64,000 nt of DNA, from NCBI GenBank assembly GCA_023053545.1, contig JAKZAN010000004.1:2232001-2296000 (forward strand), given 5' to 3'. The notes beneath the pieces were generated by a model. It saw nothing but the letters and a program-made list of their open reading frames with translations. It was not told the origin of the DNA and searched no databases. Source of the stretch: Lepidurus packardi. Lineage: Eukaryota > Arthropoda > Branchiopoda > Notostraca > Triopsidae. Position numbers and translations under genes: made by a program. Position 1 is the stretch's first letter, and every line of letters begins with the position of its first letter. Positions 1-10,653 of the stretch are shown here, piece by piece.

Positions 1-876
1 TATAACAACGCCGCGCTTAGGATTAGCTGGCCTCCCACCCGCACTCATAATGCGAGTGTTCAGACGTTTGTTCACAAGAATTACAACCAACTTGGGATCA
101 TAACCCGCATTTGTGGCTTGAAAAGCCGCTCTCAAAGAAGCGATCTCCTGCATCTTTACGTATGGAACGTCACCGGACCCTACACCATCGCGATAATAGA
201 ATATTTTGTCTGGCAACGCGTTATTCTCTTTTTGATACGCCAGAAGAGACTTCCTCATGCAGATTCCGATCTTCGAGCACAACTCTTCGTTGTTTCCATG
301 CAGTACGACAGTTGAATGATATTTTGTCATAGCTTGGTTAATGGAAGCTATGAAGGCGCCAACGCCGCGCTTCTGCCCCTTGTCATGATATGTGTCGAAA
401 CCTAAGGCCATGGCGCCGGTAGGCGGGATTCTTACTCGCCACGCCTCGCATCCCAACTTGCAGGCCATTTGGATGTAGACTTTGGTTGCGACAGACAAGC
501 CCTTCTTCAAAATTCTTCCCGTAATGACCTGGCTTGGAATCGCATTTTCGCACGTCAGGAGTTTCTTAACGGCAGCATACGTATCGGCGCCATGAGACTT
601 CAAGAGAATCAGTATAAACTCAGGCCCCTTTGGAATAATGTTGGCGAGCTGAGCCACATATGCTTGAGGCATATCTCTCTCCAACGGAAACCTTGTAGCT
701 GCATTCAGGTTCAGCACTAGACCCATATTTGCCACTCTGCTTAGGCTTCCCAGGAACTCATTAAGCTCTCCTTCCATCATCTTCGGATATACAATGGCCA
801 ATTTGGTGAGCTTCATAGACGCCAAGAAAGTCTTGCCTCGCCCGTATCTACAAAAATTTCTCTTCTGTGCCCGCAT
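1..876 (-). CDS. Piwi-type Argonaute, MID and PIWI domains, partial
   Basis: An uninterrupted minus-strand reading frame of 292 codons runs off the left edge of the window. Residues about 20-125 look like a MID domain (LAIVYPKMMEGELNEF, then AVKKLLTCENAIPSQVI). The PIWI domain follows: MALGFDTYHDKGQKRGVGAF carries the first catalytic Asp (D161) and IFYYRDGVGSG the second (D230); the final His would lie outside the window. Family knowledge: Piwi proteins bind piRNAs and silence transposons in the germ line. The PAZ and N-terminal parts of a usual 800-900 aa Piwi protein are absent. The first ATG at 876 is preceded by an in-frame TGA, so the true 5' part is either on upstream exons I cannot identify or lost. 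It may be a 5'-truncated copy. Family assignment is firm; intactness is not. Confidence 0.88.
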   Translation of the reverse strand, partial: MRAQKRNFCRYGRGKTFLASMKLTKLAIVYPKMMEGELNEFLGSLSRVANMGLVLNLNAATRFPLERDMPQAYVAQLANIIPKGPEFILILLKSHGADTYAAVKKLLTCENAIPSQVITGRILKKGLSVATKVYIQMACKLGCEAWRVRIPPTGAMALGFDTYHDKGQKRGVGAFIASINQAMTKYHSTVVLHGNNEELCSKIGICMRKSLLAYQKENNALPDKIFYYRDGVGSGDVPYVKMQEIASLRAAFQATNAGYDPKLVVILVNKRLNTRIMSAGGRPANPKRGVVI

Positions 877-1153
877 GTTTCACTAACCTCTCGAGTCTTA
901 GAAAAGCGGACTGAAATACTGGGAGTAGGATTTTTAGTGTTGCCGCCGAAGTGTACTTTGCAGGCGCCTACGTTTTCGATTCCAGCCACTTACTCCGAAT
1001 ATACCAACGTGCGATCGCAAATTTCTTTTACTCCGGGACGTAGTTTTTCCAATGGGGGAAGTGATGTAAGAATGTGCTTTTATTCTCCCGCTTATTTTTG
1101 AGTACCCCACCTATATTCTCCCGTAAACACTAGATGTCGCCCTCCACATGCAT
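877..1153. other. Intergenic, no gene seen
   Basis: The stretch between the Piwi frame and the outer transposon holds no reading frame or repeat I recognise. On the minus strand an AG preceded by a pyrimidine-rich run near 905-925 could be a 3' splice site for the Piwi exon, but nothing upstream of it looks like a PAZ domain. Confidence 0.4.
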
Positions 1154-2606
1154 GAAGCCATCAGGGTTGTACGGATTTGAACTTAAGCCGGATTTAAATC
1201 GGATTTAAGACTGTTTTTATAACATGCTAAGGCTTGAGAAATTTTCACAAGCTCATTTTGAAGTGAGTTGACCTTGGTCTTGAACTTAAAGGCAACCGTA
1301 TGACAGTGATTTGGAAAGGGCTTAAGTAGAAAGCATCTTACTTATACGAGGCGGATATGAAAGTTCATTTTCTGAACTATTGGGGTAAAGGTGAGCTCAG
1401 CAAACGCCTTTCACCAATCACAATCACAATCGCAATTTCTCAGCAATCGCCTTTCTATGAAACGGGAAACGGAAATTTTTTTAAGACTAACCAACCAGTG
1501 TTGCCAGACTTGGCGATTTCTCGCCAAAATTGGCGACTTGAAAACATGAACTGGCGACAATTTTTGGGCATTTGGCGATGGCGGTTTGTTTGGCGACTTT
1601 ACTGTATCTTTGCTTTTTTGTTTTGATTAAATGAAAGTAAAGCAAGCCTGTACAAACGCATTTTCTGCTCCATGGTCTCAAAATAGTTCATAGTGTAGAG
1701 TAGAGACGGAGTAGAGATATATAGAGAGGGAACATGCAGGATGTAGCCCCTTCCTTATGGGCCTTTTGTTATCACTTTACGAAAGCTGCAGGCTAGTTCT
1801 CTGAGAGGACATCATTGGTCAGACCTGTTTGATCAACGCCTTGCTCATGGCGGGAAATATAAAAATGAGGCTCAAACGAAAAACGATAGCAATATGGATA
1901 AGTATGTTTCGAGACGTTAGGAAATTGATGCAAACCTGTAGAAACACACTTTTTGCTCCCCAGTCTCAGTATAGTTATATGCTTATTTTTCTGTTTCTGG
2001 ATATTACGGTTTAATAGCGAAGTTGCCCTGTCGATGGTTTTTCCAGGTGGGCATATTGACACCCCTAAAATTCATCGAAAATAGCGCAAAAGCACCACAC
2101 ATTTCATTCTTCTGCTCCGGTTCCAATTAGTTTATGTTTTTACATCCTTCAACTTTGTCTACTTTCCGCTATTCTAAAAGTTCTGAATTGTGCTTTCTTC
2201 CTCGACTGCCCAAGGTCGGGGCCTATCTTTCGAGCAGTTATAAAAAGGACACATGATAACATACAAGAGGAACTATATCTTCTTGAGAAAACTGTCAGCC
2301 ATAGTCAACCAGAAGAAATCCAAATATTTTCATGATCTTGTACAGCCTCCCAGGTAGTTTTTTCTTCTTTTTGTCTCCCCCAACGCTTCGTCGTAGCCTA
2401 GTCGCGAAAGTGAAAACGACTTTTCCAAGTATTCGCCAAAAGTACGTTGTTTATCACAAGAGGTATAAAAAGGCAAAGGGTTCGATTTCTAAGATACAGA
2501 GAATGAACGTGTAGCCACGAGATGAGTTTTGTGTACGAGATAAAAATAGCTAAGTTTAAGTGGACTACTACAATATCCAACCTCAAACATTACGTGAATC
2601 TACGTA

Positions 2607-2913
2607 CTATACCTTCCAAAAAAATCGAGTATAGGGAAACCACAGTGGGCTAATCCTTACCCGTGGGATTAATTAAAATTTGCTCGCTCGAACCCGCTCC
2701 TCTCTAAAACCAAACCAAAACTAAGGAAAGTAGAATCCTAGTTCTCTGTTCTACAGCCCAGGGTTAAAACGGATTCCGCTTTCTATACGTTTCGGTTTGG
2801 TTTTTAGACAGGAGGCCTACAAACCGGTTCGCTAAGCAGTCTTTAATTAATCCCACGGGTAGGGGATTAGACCACTGTGGTTTCCCTATACTCAATTTTT
2901 TTGGAAGGTATAG
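2607..2913. mobile_element. Tc1/mariner-like MITE nested in the inner hAT
   Basis: About 75-bp imperfect terminal inverted repeats (2607 to about 2680; about 2841-2913) surround roughly 160 bp without coding capacity. TA dinucleotides flank it on both sides (2605-2606 and 2914-2915), the Tc1/mariner target duplication. The termini keep the spacing of the Tc1-type terminus at 8822-8860: an A-run, then ATCGAGTATAGGGAAACCAC here against ATTGAGACACAGAAAACCAC there. It is non-autonomous and depends on a Tc1-type transposase supplied elsewhere. Confidence 0.85.
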
Positions 2914-2929
2914 TACAGCAGTTTAGAGG

Positions 2930-5017
2930 ATGGGAAAATACGCGAACGATAAAAGGCTTTATCGCAAGGAGTGGGAAACCTTTTCCGATCTTAAAGGTAA
3001 GATATTTCATCTTCCGTTTTAACGCGAGTTTCTGTGAGATTCGTGCGTGCACAGTTAGCTATAGGACTTCTTCTGAATCCTTATAGGATGGATTGCTCCA
3101 GTTGCGGACGATCCTACGCAGACTTTTTGCAGAGTTTGCCGTAAGCAAATAAGGTCCCACTTAAGCGACTTACGGAAACACTCGGAAACAAAACAGCACA
3201 AGTCAAATTTGGATCGGGCAAACGTAAATTCGCAGAGCCGCCTTGAACAATCCGGTTTCACGGTTTCCGTTGCTTCAAAAGAATTGAAGACGATGGAAAT
3301 AAAGCTCGCAGTTTTTGTGGCCACCCACTGCAGTATCAGGATTACGGACCACCTTACCGATCTTCTGAAGGCAAGCGGTTTGCTTAGCCCTACCGGTGAC
3401 GATTTACGCTTAAAACGCACCAAATGCACGGCAATAATTAAGCAGGTTGTTGCCCCTTGCCTTGAAAAGGAACTTTTTAATGAAATCGGTGACTCTATGT
3501 TTTCTTTGCTTCTTGACGAGTCTACCGACGTATCTGTATCCAAATCGTTATGTTTATGTGTGCGATTCTTTTCAAAAACTGCACGCACTATTAAAACAAC
3601 GTTTCTTGGTATTATTGACATGCCAGGTGGAACTACGGCAGCCGACCTATACACAGCCGTAACAGGTTTCTTATCCGAGAAGAGTTTGTCTTTGAAAAAC
3701 CTTGTCGGGATAGGGACTGATGGTGCAAGTGCAATGTGTGGCGCAAATAATTCATTGTACACAAAGCTTCGAGAACAGGTTCCTGGCTTAATTTTGGTTA
3801 AGTGCGTTTGCCACTCTTTACATTTAGCAGCCTCGAAAGCTAGTTTAGTTTTTCCAAAACATATTGAATTCATGATTAGAGAAACGTATAACTGGTTTTC
3901 AAATAGTCCCATGCGCAGAACATTGTATCGGGAGGTCTACGATGTTATCGATGCCGGTGATTCTGATTCTGTTAATACCCCACTGACGTTTGTTTCACCT
4001 GCATCAACTCGTTGGCTGTCCATATCACGTTGTATTACTAGAATTTTAGACCAATGGGATGTTTTGAAAGCTTTCTTTGAAACTATAGTTACAAAAGAGC
4101 GCTGTTACACAGCAAATCTTTTGCGTGATATGTATCGCGACGAGCCAAATCGTTTATATTTTATGTTTTTGCAACCCATACTAGAAGAAGTTGAAAAATT
4201 TAACACGAAGTTTCAGAAAGATTCAATTGATAGTTTCATGTTATTCCAAGAACTCGAGATCTACGTAGGTACCTTGATAAAACGCTTCATTGTCCCGAAA
4301 GTCATCCAAAGTGATATAACGTCAACCGTTATTGTTGACCATAACATGATGAAGGATGGGGAAATAGATCTAGGATTTTCATTTGAACAGGCTTTATCGG
4401 CTGCTACATGTGAGGAAAAGAAAGACGCAGTTAGAAAAATTTGCATTAATTTTTTAGTGGAATTAACCAAGCAGTTACTTTTACGGCTACCTACTAACTT
4501 AAAACTTTTTCGAAAGCTTGGTTTTTATTCCCCGCACGCGATCTTGAGCAATAACCCTCCGAAATTCAAAGACTTGCCTTTTTTGCCCCAGACTGCATGC
4601 ATAACAACACTTGAAAACCAGTGGCGTAATTTTCTTTGTGTTAAATGGCAAAATTATGTCAGCGAAGATGTTCTGTGTGACAGTTCGGAATTTTGGGCCA
4701 AAGTGTTTACGTATACCGATTCTATCGGTGAAAAACCTTTCCAAGATTTAGCATTAACTGTTTTATCTCTGCTTTCACTACCTTTTAGTAACGCTGCATG
4801 CGAGAGAGTATTTAGTCATGTTAACATTATAAAGTCAAAGCTGAGAAACAGGATGTCGAGTTCCACCTTAAGGCAAATTTTGCATGTAAAATATGGTCTC
4901 AAAATTAAAGGAATTTGTTGCCAATTGTTTGAGCCATCACCGGAAATGTTGGAGAAAATGAATAGCAATATGTACGAAAATAATGACGATGAGGATTTAT
5001 CTGATTATGTTATGTAA
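2930..5017 (+). CDS. Inner hAT transposase, BED finger, two exons
   Basis: Exon 1 is 2930-2996 (ATG at 2930); exon 2 is 3087-5017. The 90-bp intron has GT and AG ends and the join is in phase, giving DLKGWIAPVADDP across it and a predicted 665 aa. A BED-like zinc finger follows (CRVC then HLSDLRKH, about residues 38-65). RNase-H-like landmarks are LLDESTDVSVSK, GIGTDGASAMCG, CVCHSLHLAA and TRWLS. The C-terminal hAT dimerisation region is LPFSNAACERVFSHV. The protein would cut and paste hAT ends. It resembles the hAT group that includes vertebrate ZBED5/ZNF862-like proteins. No stop or frameshift is visible, so the copy may be active. The MITE at 2607-2913 ends only 16 bp before the ATG. Confidence 0.9.
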
Positions 5018-5277
5018 ATATTTTGTTTTTAAATTTTGTATTGACCCTGACTAATGTGTATGTAAACTTAATTGTATAAAGCATCATTTTTAAAATATAG
5101 TTATAGTATTATCGGGCTTCGACGAGATTATCTATGTATTTTGGCGAGTACTTTGGCGACTTCTTTTTAAAAAAAATTGGCGAGAAGTTTGGCTACTTTA
5201 CAAGCGATTTTGGCGGGCGATCTTTAAAAAATCTGGCAACACTGTAACCAACAGTCGACTCCTAATCGCTGAAAAGT

Positions 5278-7283
5278 ATGGAGGGGTCCAACATTTATTC
5301 ATTCTTTTCCCTAGTAAAGGGTTACCAGTTAACAGATACCTCATTTAAAGTTACGTGCAAAACTTGTTGTAAAGTTTACTCCGCGTCAAGCCGAGCAACT
5401 TCAAATTTAATTCGACATCTTAAGGTAATTATTATAAGCATATAAGCTTATGTCATGAAAAATATTTTAAGTGTTTTTCGCTAATATCCTGCAACTATTT
5501 TCCTTTACAGCGTAAGCACCCAGTCCAACATGGCAAGTTTTTGACAGAAAAAGACCAATCCGCAGCTTCAATCGGCATTCTGGCCCAAGACATTTCCGTT
5601 CATTTTATACCATCGCAGAGCGGAAGTAGCTCTTCTTGCTATCCTTCGTCTAGCACTCGCGCGAAATCTCTGACGATGCAAGTAGTAACCCTGCTCACCT
5701 CCAAAATGCTTCCCCTTAGCATAGTAGACGATGAAGTTTTTAGGAAATTGTTTTTCTATCTTGACCCCAAATATGAGCTACCAACCCGTAGATCATTGAC
5801 AGGTACCATTGTACCTCATTATGTCAGCCTAGCTACCACGAAGATAAAAGAAAATTTGAAATCGCGGTCCTCCCCCGTCAGTCTAACTTTGGACTTATGG
5901 ACAAGTCGTTCCATGCAGGGCTACTTAGGGGTCACTGGTCATTTCTTGAAAGACTGGTCTTTGAATAGTTTTACTTTAACTTGCAAACATTTTGCCGAGC
6001 GGCACACAGCTACTAACATAGTCTCCGAACTACAAAGCATTTTGAATTCTTTTGATTTAGTTTTCGGAGATATTAGTTACATCGTGACCGATAACGCAAC
6101 CAATATGGTGAAGGCTTTTACAGTGGAGCTACCACTTTTAGACATCAATGAAATTAGTGTGGACTCAGAAGAGTTTTCTGATAGTGAAGGAGAAGACAGC
6201 GAACCCACGTTAGTTAACCAAGAGAGCTTAGCTTCTGATTTAGAAACAGAGCTTCCTTCAGACGTCTTTCACGTTAGATGTTTTGCACACTCATTACAAC
6301 TAGTAGTGCGAGATGGGTTAAAGGGATGTGATGAATTTCAAGCTGTATTTCAGAAAGTCTCGAATGTCATTAGGCGAAGCAAACAATCATTGTCTGCAAG
6401 CGAAGCTCTGCATGCGTTAAAAATAATACCGGTTTCTTTTAACCAGACTCGCTGGAATTCTCAGTTGAAAGCCATCAGATCCGTAGTAAAGATCAGTGCG
6501 AAGGACCTGGATAGGTGCATCCCAAATAGCAGAATAACTTCCGATGATCGTAGTTTTCTTTGTGAATTTATCGAGTTGTTTAAAATTTTTGAAGATGTCA
6601 CAGAACTTATTCAGACCGAGAAAAACCCAACAATCAGCTGTGCTATCCCGTTTGTAAGAGCCATAAGGCGTTATTTAGCAGCGTTTGAACCATACCACTG
6701 TAATGTAATTTTAAATACCCTGAAGTCTTCCATTGACTGTCGAATGTCCCGCTATGAAAACCTTGACTCGTTTAAAATGTCAACAGCTCTGGATCCCAGA
6801 TTCAAATTAGGAAGCTGGTGCTTGAACCTAGAAGAAGCGTGCGATGTGCGTAGGTCTATAACTGCCAAACTCAAAGTTTGTGAAACTGACGAGATTCAAT
6901 GTGTTCAACAATGTCCCTCCGCCCCCCCGTCAAAGCGCGCCCGTTTAGAAAATTCCCGTTGCAGCTTAGATAGTCTGCTATTTGAGGCACCCCAGGAACA
7001 GGAGCAACCGAAGTCTGTCTCATGTGAATTAGATACTTATATGGCTGAAACCTGCGTCCCAAAAATGACTGATGTGTATGAGTATTGGAAGACGAATTCG
7101 ATCAGATTCCCCCATCTAGCCAAAGTAGCTGCGCAGTTTTTACATACACCAGCAACCTCAGCTCCGGTTGAGAGAATTTTCAGCTACGGAGGGAAAATTT
7201 TAAGGCCCGACCGATCTAAAATGACCCCTGACGTGTTTGAGAAACTTATGTTCCTAAGATGCAACACAATGTATATGCAGTAA
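5278..7283 (+). CDS. Outer hAT transposase, BED finger split by an intron
   Basis: Exon 1 is 5278-5424 (49 codons, ending IRHLK before GTAATT). Exon 2 is 5511-7283 after TTTACAG. The 86-bp intron splits a BED zinc finger, which reads TCKTCCKVY then LIRHLK/RKHP when joined in phase. The predicted length is 639 aa. RNase-H-fold landmarks are LTLDLWTS, IVTDNATNMV and TRWNS; an acidic insert lies around 6160-6260. The C-terminus is the classic hAT dimerisation block, YEYWKTNSIRF then TPATSAPVERIFSYGGKI. It differs clearly from the inner transposase, so these are two hAT families. The inner element ends only 25 bp (plus its duplication) before this ATG, so the original promoter or 5' UTR has been displaced. 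Confidence 0.92.
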
Positions 7284-7534
7284 TTGTACAGAGACGTTTG
7301 TACGTTATGCGCTAAAATAAAGGAATGGGCTTAACGTAGAACTTTAAAATCCAACCAGAAGGCTTTCTGCATGATTTAAGTTCTTTTGTTCAGGGCTTGG
7401 ATTTTGATTTGAGCTTGAATTTTCAGATGAGCGAGGCTTAGGGCTTGGAACTTGATTTGCCTTAACGGAACGAAATGGGCTTGGACTTCATTTAAGTTCT
7501 TTTTTTTAGGCTTAGGTACAACCCTGGAAGCCAT

Positions 7535-7899
7535 GCATGTGTCTGATTAGTCCGCTATTGCCCAATACTGTGAATCCCCTTATTATGTACGAACCGCCCA
7601 CACCAATGAAGTAATAGCTCAGCTTACTAGTTAATTGTTTTCCTGGTGGCTTTCATTTTATCAATCAGGGCAGTCAGAATTTTCCTTTAGTAGGGGTCGG
7701 TATTCGCCTTTGGAGGGTATGTACAAAATACATCCGTGAACCAGAGTCTAAGTCCTTTTTCGGACTCTAACTTTACTCCGAGAGTCCTGATAACCACAGC
7801 CTCTCCTTCCGCCACAAAGAACCTACTATAATTTGTAAGACACTTTCTTACATGTCAAAAGTTATAGATATGTCTGGTGTGCTTCCAGATTTACTGGCT
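7535..7899. other. No gene seen between the hAT nest and the Tc1 relic
   Basis: Unassigned sequence. No left terminus matching the Tc1-type right end at 8860 is present, so the relic that follows is probably truncated on this side. Confidence 0.35.
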
Positions 7900-8860
7900 A
7901 CCGTGTGTTACGAGAAGTAGGGTTACACTCTGGAAGGCCAGCACGTAAATTCCTGCTGTCAGACAGACATAAGGAAGCAAGGATGCGTTTTTCTGAGAAT
8001 TTCGTCAATGTTAATGAAAACTACTGGATTATGAAGAATTATGAAGTTAAATTGAAAAGAGTAATTATAAGCAGCAGTTTTTACAATTACATTTTCATTT
8101 CGTTAGAAAGGTCAACGATTTTCAGAGCAAATGGTTCGCGAGAATGGCAGGAGCGGACGGTATTCTGTTTCAGTATTTGCGTGGTTTTCAGCGGTGACCG
8201 GGTTAAGCCCGCTAATAAGAGTACCGAAGAATTTTAACAGTTACGAGTATCGAGAAATTTTGGCGAGCGAAATTCCAGTCATGCGCACGCTTATAGGCGA
8301 TACATTGGTGTTTCAGTAGGACAACTCGCCTATCCATATGGCGAACACGGTTAAAAACTGGCTTCGGAAAGAAGGCGTGACACTTTTACCCCACCCACCC
8401 AGGGTCGCCAGAACTTAACCCAATTGAGAATATCTGGAGTATGTTGAAAGGAGAAATTAAGTAATATCAATATCCTTGATTTTAAACTCCACTAACATGC
8501 CCTTACTAGCCAATCCAACATTAGAAACGCAGATACGCTCTGGCAAGAAGCTAACTGAGTATGGGAGCAATTAGCCGATAATTCAGACTTCTGGCTTAAG
8601 CTCACGGACTCTATGCCACGGAGACTGTCTTTGTGCATCGATAACAATGGCGGCATTACTAAGTATTAATAGATCACATGAAAATATTGGCAATGTGAAC
8701 AGTTTTGGTGATAAAACTTTCGGTTAAATTCTTCCTCGAACAATACAATTATTAATAGTTGGTTTAAGCTCTTGCACTACCTAATGAAGGTTAATCAGCC
8801 TTGAGAGGCCTGATTAGACTTCTGTGGTTTTCTGTGTCTCAATTTTTTTGCTCAGCACTG
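7900..8860 (+). mobile_element. Decayed Tc1-like transposon with intact right terminus
   Basis: The right end (8822-8860) reads inward from a TA as CAGTGCTGAGCAAAAAAATT, then GAGACACAGAAAACCACAG, a Tc1-type terminus. Inside are broken pieces of a Tc1 transposase on the plus strand: LREVGLHSGRPARKFLLSDR with HKEARMRF (7905-7990), a central piece (8130-8315), then QDNSPIHMANTV with a stop inside it (8310-8350), and SPELNPIENIWSMLKGEI in another frame (8400-8460). The DNS and the PIEN(I/V)W region belong to the DDE catalytic core. Stops and at least one frameshift make it inactive. Confidence 0.85.
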
Positions 8861-9104
8861 TACGTCCCATAAGAAAGCCAGCCCAAAAAGCACGACACGC
8901 ATGGAGGTCGAACTACCGTGAGGAGGTTGGACTACCGTGGGACGAGTGGAAATCAAGGAAATTCAGAGGGGCCGGCAGAGAATGAAAATGATTGGCGAAA
9001 TAGTATTAGACGGGTATTAAAATTTTCTAGTGTTGGGGGTATAGGGAGTTCCTGCACAAAAGGAGGGACTTTTCGCTACCCTCTGACTCTTCTGTTTTAC
9101 CTAG
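8861..9104. other. Unassigned spacer
   Basis: A short frame (8918 onward) shows no family resemblance. It runs into the duplicated BEL/Pao fragment. Confidence 0.3.
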
Positions 9105-9538
9105 CACCTCTTCAACAACAATTACCACCTCAGCAATTCCTCCCAACGGCCCATCCCCTGAATCCCTTCCTGTTCCTTCGGCTTTTTTCCGTAAATCCAA
9201 ACTTCCAGTACTTCAATTACAAGCCCATCCCCTCAATCCCTTCCTGTTCCTTCGGCTTTTTTCCGTAAATCCAAACTTCCAGTACTTCAATTACAAAAGT
9301 TTGACGGGAATGTCCTCCATTGGCAGTGTTTTTGGGACACATTCCGCTCAGAGATTCATGATGACCCGGAACTTAACCCCGTGATCAAATTTCACTATCT
9401 CCTCTCGGTCTTGGAGAAGGAAGCCAAAGACACCGTAGCCGGCCTACAACCAACTGATGCCAATTACACGCACGCCGTATCCCTTCTACTAGACGTTTAT
9501 GGGAAGCCAGAAAAAATAATTCACGCTTTCATTTAGCC
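9105..9538 (+). pseudogene. BEL/Pao-type retrotransposon gag fragment
   Basis: The frame from about 9270 to 9536 reads LPVLQLQKFDGN, then HWQCFWDTFRSEIHD, LNPVIKFHYLLSVLEKEA, then a C-terminal VYGKPEKIIHAF before a stop. This matches the conserved DUF1759 gag region of BEL/Pao retrotransposons (the pattern L-P-x-L-x-L-x-K-F-x-G, W-x-x-F-W-x-x-F, D-x-x-L-x-x-x-x-K-F-x-Y-L). Upstream is a proline/phenylalanine-rich stretch containing a 74-bp tandem duplication. No pol, protease or LTRs are recognisable nearby, so this is a fragment. Confidence 0.7.
9149..9296 (+). repeat. 74-bp tandem duplication within the gag fragment
   Basis: Copies at 9149-9222 and 9223-9296 are nearly identical (one clear change, CCCCTGAATCC against CCCCTCAATCC). 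74 is not a multiple of three, so the duplication itself shifts the frame. It includes the start of the LPVLQLQKF motif. Confidence 0.93.
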
Positions 9539-10653
9539 TTTGCCGCTTGCTCTTTCCTTCAACGTTTGTTTCTTCCACTAGTTCTCTGCACCATATAGTT
9601 CTCTGTGTTAACGCTCAAGAAGCCAGTCAGAAAAAGCACGAAGCGAAATATGCAACGTGTCGAGCTCAAGTGACTTGTTTTGCAATGAGTGGTCTTATGG
9701 GCCATAACAGTTCATTAGGCTATTCAAATAGTGAAAACAAATGTTCTAAATCACTATCTTTCTGTAAACGTGAGATTTCTCTGTTAAGTAACGGACAAAG
9801 CCGCCTTTCCCCAAAAAACACAACGCAGGACCTTAAGGCAAGCTCATGCTAAGCTTCGCCAACCATTCCCAGCCATCCTCCCCCCTTTACTATCACATAT
9901 TGTACAGGACTTTCCATTTGGGGGGCGTGCTCTATTCCCATCACTAACACTGACCGGAGACACCCTAACCCCGGATTAGGATAATATACTATCGAGCTGC
10001 TCCTGGAAAGTACGGTATTAAGGTACTTTCCACCGAAGCAGCCGAGACACAAGTCACACACCTGCTCGGAGAGAGCAAGGTGCCTACTGTCGACCACCTG
10101 GACAGCTATACACCTACAAGCCAAGCAGAAGACCTGAAATGGATCAAGGAAGCAGTAAAGAAAAGTGGAAAAGTCGATGGGAAACAATTGAGAACCCCTT
10201 ACAAGACCGATCCATCTCCTAAGAATTTTGTGGAGAAACCGTTACACTGGAGCACTTAACAATTCTGTCAAATCCCACGTACCACAGCCCTTTTGGATTT
10301 AATCAACAACCAAAAAAAAAAACCTCCCGGACGCCATTATACATTCCGTCACCTCTCCCAACCCAAGCCCTGAACTAAATGTCCAAATTAAAGCCGAAAA
10401 CTACCCTTGAGCAAAGGAACGGCCTTCCTTACATGGAAATGTTCAAAGCCGTAAACACTATATGACGTAATAACAATGAAATTTCAATAAAAGTAGCTGT
10501 CAATATCCGAGGCCTAAGACGGCATTTAAATGAAAAAACACGCAAGTCAGAAACCACTAATAACCTCAAAAACCCTGATTCATTCTTACTACAACACCTA
10601 GTAATAGCCGACTTCGACGTTAAATGCTTCGACGAAAAGAATAACTCGAATGT
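9539..10653. other. Degenerate, possibly retroelement-derived; no gene called
   Basis: Several short frames occur, including a Ser/Lys/Glu-rich frame at about 10015-10258. None carries a motif I can assign. Position next to the gag fragment suggests decayed retroelement sequence, but no reverse transcriptase or zinc-knuckle signature is visible. Confidence 0.35.

Larger units (their letters stand above)
1496..5244 (+). mobile_element. Inner hAT transposon nested in the outer hAT, 8-bp TSD
   Basis: The termini are CAGTGTTGCCAGA and its inverse TCTGGCAACACTG (13 bp). The flanking 8-bp duplication TAACCAAC is perfect (1488-1495 and 5245-5252). Subterminal arrays of TTGGCGA-type repeats lie at both ends (about 1508-1605 and 5140-5220), a common hAT transposase-binding layout. 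The element is about 3.75 kb including a later MITE insertion and carries a transposase with one short intron. Perfect target duplications and open reading frames suggest recent insertion. Confidence 0.96.
1162..7526 (+). mobile_element. Outer hAT transposon, 8-bp TSD, interrupted by a second hAT
   Basis: The ends are inverted: the left begins CAGGGTTGTAC and the right ends GTACAACCCTG (11 bp). The flanks carry a perfect 8-bp target duplication, GAAGCCAT, at 1154-1161 and 7527-7534. This terminal design and duplication length are diagnostic of the hAT superfamily. Both ends contain loosely repeated GCTTGRACTTAA-like subterminal motifs (about 1175-1330 and 7325-7515), as hAT transposases often require. 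Without the nested element and one copy of its duplication the original element is about 2.6 kb. It encodes a transposase in the same orientation (exons 5278-5424 and 5511-7283). Confidence 0.95.

Noticed and set aside
1357-1681. Small frames at the left end of the inner hAT
   Set aside because: They translate the TTGGCGA subterminal repeats and cross the transposon boundary.
3055-3912. 285-codon minus-strand frame opposite the inner hAT transposase
   Set aside because: Antisense of a confident coding exon; no family resemblance.
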